Part shown: one piece after another, positions 1 through 5,329 of the stretch
How positions within the stretch are numbered: the stretch's first letter is position 1
Layout of the letters: each line of letters begins with the position of its first letter
Assembly (NCBI GenBank): GCA_028717045.1
Contig: JAQUON010000090.1
Location: 1 to 5,329 of the forward strand
Direction: 5' to 3'
Origin: Candidatus Omnitrophota bacterium
Lineage (GTDB): Bacteria; Omnitrophota; Gorgyraeia; Gygaellales; Profunditerraquicolaceae
DNA length: 5,329 nt
Program-made: the position numbers and the translations under genes
The notes under the pieces: generated by a model
What the model was told of the DNA's origin: nothing
Seen by the model: only the letters and a program-made list of their open reading frames with translations
The model's database searches: none

Positions 1-1181
1 CTTAAGAGCGTGGTCTTGCCGCACCCCGAATAACCCACCAGCCCTACATGAGCACCGGCAGGAATAACAAAATGCATACCGCTTACCACCGGAACTCCTG
101 GCTTGTACCCAAACGATAGGCCTTCTGCTTTTATTTCCCGGATATCTGCGGGCGTATGTGTCCCGACACGGCTTATCCCCGCCCCTTCAGGCTGGTCAAG
201 AAGAACGGCTAGCCTCTCCAAGGGCACTCTGTTTACTACCAGTTGTCCGGCTAACCCCGTTAAGGCGCTGTACGCAACTACGCCTTGGGAGATATACATA
301 AGGATTGCCGAGAGCGTACCGAACGTAATGTCCCCCTTAATGACAAGGAGCGCACCCACGAAACTAATGAGGCCGAAGAAAACCTTGTCTACCAGGCTCG
401 TCGCTAAGCCTACCTGCATTTTCAGGCGCGCGCCCCTCATATTCAAGCGCAAGGCATCAAAAAAATGATGCATATATTCTCTTGATTCTCTCGCAACCGT
501 ACCGAACACCTTATGCAGGTACATCCGGCCAAAGAAACTATTCAGCTTCTTATAAATAATCTCGCCCTGGCGAAGCGATAGCCTGCTGAGTTGTTCTGAT
601 ATTCCGGAAACTATACTCACGCGTAAAAGAACCAGCACCTGATACGACAAAATAATGCCTAAGAGCAGCGGATTCAGCAGCAAGATGATTACAGTAATAA
701 GGAGTATTTTAAGCACAACGCCGATAAAATGTATCAGGGTAACATTGATAATCGTTGAAGCGCTGGTAATATCGTTGGTAATCCTAAAAAGGCTGACGGC
801 GCTGGGCAGGCTTTGCAGCTGGCCCAGAGACTGCCGCCTGATCTTTCTGAATACTTCCCTGTTTAAATCAGCTTCAACTTTAACTACGGTATAATTTTTA
901 AGGTAATCGTAGGCCAGGCTTAGTATAAGGCCGACAACAAAGACCCCGGCTGCCATCATACTATAACCAAGCAGGGCCTTAGGGTCCCTACCGAGAATCC
1001 CTTTGTCTAAGATGAATTTTCCGATGTAAGGATTAACCAACCCAAGCACCATCGAGGAGTTCCCGAGCATAAAAATTAACACCTGGATTTTCCAGTAGCG
1101 GGCGATAAATTTATTAAAACGCAGGGTAAGCGCAAGGCCTTCTCGTATATCCTTGAATCTCATCAGATAATTCGTATGCAC
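1..1181 (-). CDS. ABC exporter half-transporter (membrane domain fused to ATPase), C-terminus cut by window edge
   Basis: The reading frame is open from a GTG at 1181 to the window edge, giving 393 residues. The N-terminal ~320 residues are an ABC type-1 exporter membrane domain with about six hydrophobic segments (roughly 30-52, 72-92, 146-172, 173-193, 264-284, 286-308). It shows the family hallmarks PYIGKFILD after the first helix and RITNDI (133-138) in the cytoplasmic loop after the second. The ATPase domain begins near 350 with an A-loop tyrosine (SFGYKPG) and Walker A GYSGCGKT (383-390). The Q-loop, ABC signature and Walker B lie outside the window. There is no N-terminal C39 peptidase domain, so it does not process a leader itself. 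By family it would export a peptide, lipid or glycan in the inner membrane. Next to PqqD-like and HprK-like genes, export of a modified peptide is a reasonable inference. GTG is chosen over the ATG at 1163 because of a well-placed AAGGAG. Confidence 0.93.
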   Translation of the reverse strand, partial: MHTNYLMRFKDIREGLALTLRFNKFIARYWKIQVLIFMLGNSSMVLGLVNPYIGKFILDKGILGRDPKALLGYSMMAAGVFVVGLILSLAYDYLKNYTVVKVEADLNREVFRKIRRQSLGQLQSLPSAVSLFRITNDITSASTIINVTLIHFIGVVLKILLITVIILLLNPLLLGIILSYQVLVLLRVSIVSGISEQLSRLSLRQGEIIYKKLNSFFGRMYLHKVFGTVARESREYMHHFFDALRLNMRGARLKMQVGLATSLVDKVFFGLISFVGALLVIKGDITFGTLSAILMYISQGVVAYSALTGLAGQLVVNRVPLERLAVLLDQPEGAGISRVGTHTPADIREIKAEGLSFGYKPGVPVVSGMHFVIPAGAHVGLVGYSGCGKTTLL

Positions 1182-1189
1182 GCGTAACG

Positions 1190-1195
1190 CTCCTT
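1190..1195 (-). promoter_or_regulatory. Shine-Dalgarno site that sets the GTG start of the ABC exporter
   Basis: Read on the minus strand this is AAGGAG, eight bases before GTG (1181-1179). The in-frame ATG at 1163 has no purine-rich element at a suitable distance, so the GTG start, with six extra N-terminal residues, is favoured. It is the strongest ribosome-binding site in the window; the other genes rely on weak sites or on overlap coupling. Confidence 0.75.
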
Positions 1196-1206
1196 ATTTT
1201 TTGCGC

Positions 1207-1237
1207 GTTATACTTTTGGTAAGAGGGATTCCGTCTA
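1207..1237 (-). promoter_or_regulatory. Possible promoter for the ABC exporter
   Basis: On the minus strand a TATAAC box (1212-1207) matches the -10 consensus at five of six positions and would start transcription about 20 bases before the GTG start codon. The best -35 candidate is TAGACG (1237-1232), four of six matches, with a long 19-bp spacer. The -10 is credible and the -35 is weak. The site lies back to back with the plus-strand promoter of the divergent operon. Confidence 0.3.
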
Positions 1238-1243
1238 AAACAA

Positions 1244-1273
1244 TTGACTAACTCTACGTTGTTATGTTAACAT
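1244..1273 (+). promoter_or_regulatory. Possible promoter of the PqqD-like/HprK-like operon
   Basis: TTGACT (1244-1249) is a five-of-six match to the sigma70-type -35 box. An 18-bp spacer leads to TAACAT (1268-1273), a four-of-six match to the -10 box. Transcription would start near 1280, leaving a leader of about 18 bases before the ATG at 1298. The -10 box lies inside a perfect 14-bp palindrome, so a repressor bound there would block it. Whether this organism's polymerase uses this consensus is an assumption. Confidence 0.4.
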
Positions 1274-1275
1274 AA
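1262..1275. promoter_or_regulatory. Perfect 14-bp palindrome, candidate operator in the divergent promoter region
   Basis: TTATGTTAACATAA equals its own reverse complement over 14 bases, and symmetry stops at the flanking bases. It lies between the divergent ABC exporter and PqqD-like genes and overlaps the proposed plus-strand -10 box. Dimeric helix-turn-helix regulators bind sites of this type, but no regulator gene is in the window. It is AT-rich and has no loop, so it is not a transcription terminator. A chance palindrome in AT-rich DNA remains possible. Confidence 0.35.
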
Positions 1276-1297
1276 ATAAATTAAACGCACGAGTAAA

Positions 1298-1603
1298 ATG
1301 AAAACCTTGCCGAAAAATTATATTTTTAAGTTCCAAAATGTTGCGTGGGCGCGCGTAGCCCAGCGATCCGTAGTCGTAATCATCGCAAAAGAGAAAAATT
1401 TCCTGAATATCATACATTCTATCTATTCTACCACTCCCTGCGGGTTGGACATCCTTGAAAGCCTCTTAGCCAAACGCCCCCTCCCATCTATTGTCAAATC
1501 CCTTGCAAAAAAGTACCGAGTTTCTTCAGGGCGGATGCGCAGTGATGTGCTTGCATTCCTCGGATTATTAACGCAAAAAAGGCTGTTTTCCTCTATTCCA
1601 TGA
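1298..1603 (+). CDS. PqqD-like small protein (RiPP recognition element type)
   Basis: This 101-residue protein has the size and pattern of the PqqD family, winged-helix-like proteins that bind the leader of a precursor peptide and present it to modifying enzymes. Visible features are a β-rich N-terminal half with VAQRSVVVII (20-29), then IYSTTPCGLDILESL (42-56) in place of the usual LN-x-T...IW segment, a helical stretch with SIVKSLAKKYRVS (64-76), and a C-terminal helix beginning RSDVLAFLGLL, matching the family's v..Dv..fl..L pattern. The conserved Trp of the central motif is not present, so it is divergent. The ribosome-binding site is weak (GAG four bases before ATG). Its stop codon overlaps the start of the HprK-like gene by four bases (ATGA). 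This pairing resembles the HPr-rel-A system, in which a PqqD-family peptide chaperone accompanies an HprK-related kinase. Confidence 0.72.
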   Translation: MKTLPKNYIFKFQNVAWARVAQRSVVVIIAKEKNFLNIIHSIYSTTPCGLDILESLLAKRPLPSIVKSLAKKYRVSSGRMRSDVLAFLGLLTQKRLFSSIP

Positions 1604-2517
1604 ACTACTGCTTGAAAGATATCTTCCTGCACAATGTAAAAATCCGGCTGCGCAGCAACCATCCGGAAACCCTAGAATCAATGTGTGCACAGATGCAGTT
1701 TCCGAAATTCAGAGCGTACCCAAAATATATCGAGGTCTCCGTCACCCTTACCGTAGAATTCCATGAATTCAAAAATGGCCGCGGAGATTCAATGAGTTCG
1801 TATCGCGGCGGATTCCAGCTTTCAAGCTGGACAAAAAACATACAAGTATATGCAAACCGCAGTAACGATAGCATACATGCAAACCTACTCTTGCCCAACG
1901 TCCTGCCCCCGGAAACTATCCTTCATCTTGCAATTATCGAGCCGCTAAGGCACATATTGCTTTCTCACGGGATGCACCTATTGCACGCAGCTGCTGTGGT
2001 AAAAGGCAAACGCGCGATACTAATCTGCTGCGGTCCGGCAGGAGGAAAAAGTACACTTGCCACTGCCTGCATCAGTAAAGGCTTTGACCTGCTCTCGGAT
2101 GAATTTGTAATTGTCAAAGGCCGCCAGTTATATTCTTTTCCTCTTAAAATAAAATTAGAGCCAAAATCACTGCCTCACCTGGGTATACGCAGCACAACCA
2201 GCGCTGTGTATTCTTTTTATGCGCAAGAACGCTTTCCCGTGAAAATTATTGAAAAATGCAAACCCTCTCTTGCGCTATTTATTTTTAAAGGTAGAAAGCG
2301 CGCAATAAGGCCTGCGCTCCTTACCCGCCTCGATGCCTTCGCCCTGCTTGCCCACGATAGAATAAATAGCCTTACCCACCAACAGGATATACAGATGCGG
2401 CGCAGCCAAATGCAGGCGCTCGCATATATCGCCGAATCCGCCAAATCGTATGCCGTCACCTATGACCTGGCAAGGGCCATGCGCATACCCGCTATCCTTG
2501 AAACACTCATCGGATAA
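1600..2517 (+). CDS. HPr kinase-related P-loop kinase (HprK-related kinase A-like)
   Basis: The 305-residue protein has an N-terminal region of ~120 residues without a recognised motif, then the C-terminal kinase fold of HprK-related proteins. LLHAAAVV (127-134) carries the conserved His before a β-strand. The P-loop is CCGPAGGKST (143-152), followed by GFDLLSDEFVIV (161-172), whose D167-E168 matches the acidic pair after the P-loop in HprK-like kinases. SFPLKIKLEP (179-188) is also family-like. The HPr kinase/phosphorylase C-terminal signature is not seen, so true HPr phosphorylation is unlikely. Relatives in lasso-peptide clusters phosphorylate precursor peptides. The P-loop is odd: aligned on GKST, the first glycine of GxxxxGK is a cysteine. 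The start overlaps the preceding stop as ATGA and has no Shine-Dalgarno of its own, which points to translational coupling. The substrate cannot be read from the sequence. Confidence 0.8.
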   Translation: MNYCLKDIFLHNVKIRLRSNHPETLESMCAQMQFPKFRAYPKYIEVSVTLTVEFHEFKNGRGDSMSSYRGGFQLSSWTKNIQVYANRSNDSIHANLLLPNVLPPETILHLAIIEPLRHILLSHGMHLLHAAAVVKGKRAILICCGPAGGKSTLATACISKGFDLLSDEFVIVKGRQLYSFPLKIKLEPKSLPHLGIRSTTSAVYSFYAQERFPVKIIEKCKPSLALFIFKGRKRAIRPALLTRLDAFALLAHDRINSLTHQQDIQMRRSQMQALAYIAESAKSYAVTYDLARAMRIPAILETLIG

Positions 2518-2526
2518 TCCCTCTTT

Positions 2527-4185
2527 TTAATGCCTTTTCAGGACAAGATTACCCGCGGCCTGCAGCAGGGCAAAAAAGAATTTTCTTATCCTCAGCAGGT
2601 ATGCCATACATACGCAAGTGCCCAGGCCCTCTCCGTGTTTTTCCTTAAGATAGCCGGGCGGCGCAAAAATTACTTTAAAAAGATAGTTGAGATAACGCGT
2701 AAGCTTCCTGGGATAAAAACTGAATTTGCCGCCGAATAAAATAAGCACGCATTCAAAAGGTATTTTCGCTTTACTGGCCCTGCCCTCCTTGCGCAACAGA
2801 ATCGTTTCTTTGTCCCAAAAAAATTGAAAAAGTGTTCTCTTTACCCAGCCAGGTTCAAGCGCTTCATAGGCCCGGGAAGCCTGCGCCATACCGCAAAGCT
2901 GGTCGGTAAGAGAGAGCGCGTAGTAGACTATGGTATCAATATCGTATCTTCTCGCAGTCCCAACAATTTTTTGCCAATCTATACTATTACCGTATATTTC
3001 AGTCAGCTTTTTGATATCGATAAACCAGATTAAGCCTTCAAAGTTATGACGGGCAAGATTCAGGCAGGCGATAAGCAGGGCATCTTCGCGCGAAGGGACA
3101 TAGCACGCTTCCCCAGCCATCCGATACGGCCTTGCGCCTTCCCACAACGAATATTCAAAATAGGGAAATTCTAATGCCCAGTTATTCGATTTTAACTCTA
3201 CGCGTAATCCGTTTTTATGGAAATCATTATGGCTATCAAGGTAACGAATACCCCATTCATCGCAGCCAGGATATGGCTCTTGTAAGCCTGAAAACCCGAT
3301 ATCGCCAAGGGCCTTGCGTGCGCGCATCCAGTCTTTTGGCTCTACCATAATATCGATATCGCCCATCCACCGCTGATAGGAATCTTCATATACCTCGCTG
3401 CCAAGGTGTATGCCCTTTGAAAGCAACGCCCTTATGCCGGAGGCGTTAAATGCATTGAGCACTTCAACAAGCAGGTGCCTTTTGCGTGTATCAAGGACCA
3501 GCTGGAGTCTGTTTATATTCTCGAATTCGTTCAAAATATCCAGCGGAACTTTTTCTGTGACTCCCATCTGTTTTACCTTTGAGACAAACAGCGGCGAGAT
3601 AAAATTCCATTTTATTCTCTCAAATAGATAGTCCCAGTTAAGCGTAACGGATAATAAGGCAACAAAGCCTTGTGCTTCTTCCTCTCCCGAAATGCCTGAA
3701 GCGATAAGCTTAAGGAGCCGCCTTTCATCCACTAACGCCGCTTTGGTCTTATTATGCGCCGGCCTTACCAGGCGCGCCACGTGCGCATATGCGAAGTAAC
3801 TTAAACTTACGCACCTGCCGGCAAGAGTCTCAAGGTTTATAATCCTTCCGTTTTTCCTCAACTTTGTTACTTTACCCAACACCTGCGCATGACTTACTGG
3901 TTCATCAAAGTGCGCGACATTATCCCCCTTGAGAAAATAAATGGCCTGGGTATCGGCAATCCGTTTTCCCATAAACCTATGTACAATATAGTTGCCGTTC
4001 TTTTTATACACGACGATGTCGCCAAAGCAAAGCGCATTGCTTTTTTTGAAATATACTTCGTCTCCGCTTGATATCATCGGTTCCATACTAAAGCCATCGC
4101 AGCGTAATGCGACCTCTCTGTCGCCTACCATAGACTCTTCAAGGAGCTGGCGTGCGATAACTTCTGTATGATTAGGCTCAGGCAT
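2527..4185 (-). CDS. Fusion of a signal-peptidase-like (S26/S24) domain and a NTP_transf_5-type nucleotidyltransferase
   Basis: This 552-residue protein has two domains. Residues ~12-115 resemble Ser-His type signal peptidases (SipW/Sec11 style): GFSMEP (31-36, nucleophile S33), GD at 41-42, GDIVVYK (55-61), IVHR with H69, and KGDN...D (D88 or D94), then a GKV strand near 104. No hydrophobic anchor precedes it, unlike normal signal peptidases. Residues ~170-510 resemble the uncharacterised nucleotidyltransferase family: LSKGIHL (255-261), a YEDSYQRWMGDIDIMVEP segment whose D276 and D278 are the metal-binding pair, and VELK (E330) as the likely third acid. The C-terminus is hydrophobic. The start is uncertain: TTG at 4191 would add two residues, and neither start has a clear Shine-Dalgarno. 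The ATG overlaps the end of the radical SAM gene by eight bases. It could process or cap a peptide or glycan; the substrate is unknown. Codons run through the domain junction without a break. Confidence 0.85.
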   Translation of the reverse strand: MPEPNHTEVIARQLLEESMVGDREVALRCDGFSMEPMISSGDEVYFKKSNALCFGDIVVYKKNGNYIVHRFMGKRIADTQAIYFLKGDNVAHFDEPVSHAQVLGKVTKLRKNGRIINLETLAGRCVSLSYFAYAHVARLVRPAHNKTKAALVDERRLLKLIASGISGEEEAQGFVALLSVTLNWDYLFERIKWNFISPLFVSKVKQMGVTEKVPLDILNEFENINRLQLVLDTRKRHLLVEVLNAFNASGIRALLSKGIHLGSEVYEDSYQRWMGDIDIMVEPKDWMRARKALGDIGFSGLQEPYPGCDEWGIRYLDSHNDFHKNGLRVELKSNNWALEFPYFEYSLWEGARPYRMAGEACYVPSREDALLIACLNLARHNFEGLIWFIDIKKLTEIYGNSIDWQKIVGTARRYDIDTIVYYALSLTDQLCGMAQASRAYEALEPGWVKRTLFQFFWDKETILLRKEGRASKAKIPFECVLILFGGKFSFYPRKLTRYLNYLFKVIFAPPGYLKEKHGEGLGTCVCMAYLLRIRKFFFALLQAAGNLVLKRH

Positions 4186-5266
4186 TTTCAATTCTGGAGT
4201 TTACATATATGGATTCATCGTCAGAGGTCATTTCCTTAAGCCTCTGGTAGCAGTGAAGGCAGACCGGATAGAGTTGTTTCTCCCTGAAGCTCCTGCGCAA
4301 TGATTGGAAACGGCTGTTATTCCAGATTTCCCTCATGCTTTGATTACGCAAATTGCCCATACGCAAGCCTCTCCTGTCAGGCGCGCAGCAGGGGTACACA
4401 TCGCCATCTATCTCAATGACTGCCCTCTCCCAGGGGAATCTGCATGGCTGTAACGATACAGCCATTTTTTTGCTTTGCGCTGAAGCAAAAAGGGGCGGAA
4501 ATACCCATGCGCGCAACCTAACCGATGCAAGCAACCGCTTAGCCTGCGTTAACCGTGCATTCGCCAGCTTTTTATGAAACAAAAGCGACTCTTTCTTCAT
4601 TTTGTCGTCAAAAATAGTAGCGTGCGAAAATCCTACGCCGTCTGCGCCTAAGCGCAGCGCCAGCTGTATATACGCGCCCAATTCTTCTATATTGGACCTC
4701 ATCAAAACAAGCCAAAAAATAAGTAACGGCCTCCCCCGGACAGGCAACGCGCTGCGGCAGGCATTAAACCTCTGGATATTATTGATTACGTTCTTGAAAG
4801 ACCCTCCCTTCCTTATGCGCTCATAGGTCTTTTTGGTAGCTGCGTCAACCGAAACAAACAAAGCTTCAAGATTCTTTATAACCCTCAATAATTTCTTGCC
4901 CTGCGGCAACAGCGTGGCATTTGAGAAAAGCGACAGTGTAACTTTATATCGCTCAATCAAGTCGAGTTGACGGAAAAAATTCCTGTTCATAAAAGGCTCA
5001 CCTGCGACACTCAATGTGACGCGCGCCGCATAAGGAAACCCCTCTGTAGCTATTTTACGAAACAGCTTAAAATCCATATCGGCATAACGGCTTGCCTTCG
5101 GCAAAGGACACATCAGGCACCTTAAATTACACCTCAATGTATCATTGACTATCAACTCAACAGGCATGTCCCCGGCTATCGCACGCCTCTTGTGAAAAGA
5201 AGAATTTGCCTCCAGGATATTTTTTACCCGTAAGGCATCATTATAAGAAAGACCCTTCGTTGTCAT
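4178..5266 (-). CDS. Radical SAM protein with C-terminal SPASM-type cysteine domain
   Basis: This 362-residue protein has the radical SAM cluster motif CNLRCLMC (C46, C50, C53), which binds the [4Fe-4S] cluster that cleaves S-adenosylmethionine. It also has the GEP motif (SVAGEPFMN, 86-94) and later barrel strands such as LFVSVDAATKKTYERIR (136-152). The C-terminal region has SPASM-type cysteines: C275, C293-C294 in DGDVYPCC, and C336/C339 in CLHC, with the family's MGNLRNQSMREIWNN stretch between. That is enough for one auxiliary cluster rather than the two of full SPASM enzymes. The start ATG overlaps the upstream stop as ATGA. In the family such enzymes modify peptides (crosslinks, epimerisation, thioethers) or act on sugars and cofactors, and the substrate cannot be told here. 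Beside a glycosyltransferase it could belong to a surface-glycan locus; beside a PqqD-like gene it could be a RiPP maturase. Confidence 0.9.
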   Translation of the reverse strand: MTTKGLSYNDALRVKNILEANSSFHKRRAIAGDMPVELIVNDTLRCNLRCLMCPLPKASRYADMDFKLFRKIATEGFPYAARVTLSVAGEPFMNRNFFRQLDLIERYKVTLSLFSNATLLPQGKKLLRVIKNLEALFVSVDAATKKTYERIRKGGSFKNVINNIQRFNACRSALPVRGRPLLIFWLVLMRSNIEELGAYIQLALRLGADGVGFSHATIFDDKMKKESLLFHKKLANARLTQAKRLLASVRLRAWVFPPLFASAQSKKMAVSLQPCRFPWERAVIEIDGDVYPCCAPDRRGLRMGNLRNQSMREIWNNSRFQSLRRSFREKQLYPVCLHCYQRLKEMTSDDESIYVNSRIENA

Positions 5267-5329
5267 AGCCTTGCAAGCCTATACGCTTCTAAATATTTTT
5301 CAGCGGCTTTTTCCCAATTAAACGTATCT
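5263..5329 (-). CDS. 3' end of a probable glycosyltransferase (GT4-like), start beyond window
   Basis: An open frame enters from the right edge and ends at TGA (5265-5263), encoding about 21 residues. The tail contains FNWEKAAEKYLEAYRL, close to the closing motif of many group-1 (GT4) glycosyltransferases, where the last helix reads like '(F/Y)sWek.a..~l..Y'. Its stop overlaps the radical SAM start by four bases (ATGA), so it is probably the upstream gene of the same operon. Only this tip is visible, so no catalytic residues can be checked and the family call rests on one short motif. Confidence 0.5.
   Translation of the reverse strand, partial: DTFNWEKAAEKYLEAYRLARL

Larger units (their letters stand above)
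1182..1297. other. Divergent intergenic region
   Basis: This 116-bp AT-rich gap is the only real intergenic space in the window. It holds the exporter's Shine-Dalgarno, two possible back-to-back promoters and a 14-bp palindrome. I found no open frame long enough for a precursor peptide and no terminator-like hairpin. The shared control region suggests that the exporter and the PqqD-like/HprK-like pair are co-regulated, but that is inference. Confidence 0.6.

Noticed and set aside
103..468. Plus-strand open frame of 121 codons
   Set aside because: It lies wholly antisense to the ABC exporter, whose minus-strand frame carries clear family motifs throughout. The translated plus-strand product shows no recognisable domain.
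1182..1297. A hidden precursor-peptide gene in the divergent gap
   Set aside because: The ATG at 1265 reaches a stop after three codons, and no frame on either strand gives a peptide of useful length with a ribosome-binding site.
1757..1771. GAATTC-CAT-GAATTC near-palindromic pair
   Set aside because: Two EcoRI-like hexamers fall by chance within the HprK-like coding sequence. The spacer breaks the symmetry and nothing else in the window repeats it.
1605..1898. Minus-strand open frames at 1605-1898 and 1423-1662
   Set aside because: They are antisense to the PqqD-like and HprK-like genes, show no domain pattern, and have no ribosome-binding site that supports them.
2217..2459. Minus-strand open frame of 80 codons considered as a small peptide gene
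   Set aside because: It is antisense to the conserved C-terminal half of the HprK-like gene, and its product has no leader/core-like composition. It is a shadow frame.
3410..3631. Plus-strand open frames inside 2530-4071 considered as possible precursor peptides
   Set aside because: All run antisense to the peptidase-nucleotidyltransferase gene. They lack ribosome-binding sites, and their composition follows the opposite-strand codons.
1..5329. CRISPR arrays, tRNA genes, insertion sequences and long repeats
   Set aside because: I saw no regularly spaced repeats, no tRNA-like cloverleaf with a CCA end, no transposase and no terminal inverted repeats. The window is almost fully explained by protein-coding genes.

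Overview
This 5.3 kb window is gene-dense bacterial DNA of moderate GC content. It carries five complete or partial genes for peptide or glycan modification and export, plus the last codons of a sixth, and has only one real intergenic gap (116 bp). The gene types and the short, overlapping operons resemble metagenome-derived Gram-negative or candidate-phylum bacteria such as Omnitrophota. That is an impression from gene content: there is no rRNA or other phylogenetic marker here, and I could not search a database.

Layout, left to right. (1) Positions 1-1181, minus strand: the N-terminal 393 residues of an ABC exporter half-transporter, cut by the window edge just after the Walker A motif. (2) Positions 1182-1297: a divergent promoter region with a perfect 14-bp palindrome. 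(3) Positions 1298-2517, plus strand: a two-gene operon overlapping by ATGA, made of a PqqD-like small protein and an HPr-kinase-related P-loop kinase. (4) Positions 5329-2527, minus strand: an overlapping operon that converges on the kinase gene with a 9-bp gap. It holds the 3' tip of a probable GT4 glycosyltransferase, a radical SAM/SPASM protein, and a two-domain protein joining a Ser-His type signal-peptidase (S26/S24) domain to a NTP_transf_5-type nucleotidyltransferase domain.

How the genes may work together. PqqD-like proteins bind precursor peptides for modifying enzymes. HprK-related kinases occur beside PqqD-like proteins and nucleotidyltransferases in the so-called HPr-rel-A system, and a related kinase phosphorylates precursor peptides in some lasso-peptide clusters. 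With a radical SAM/SPASM enzyme, a peptidase-like domain and an exporter, the window reads as part of a modified-peptide (RiPP-like) system, or of a cell-surface polysaccharide locus that has absorbed one. No precursor peptide, asparagine-synthetase-like cyclase or transglutaminase-like leader protease is visible, so the product is unknown. The most distinctive item is the peptidase-nucleotidyltransferase fusion.
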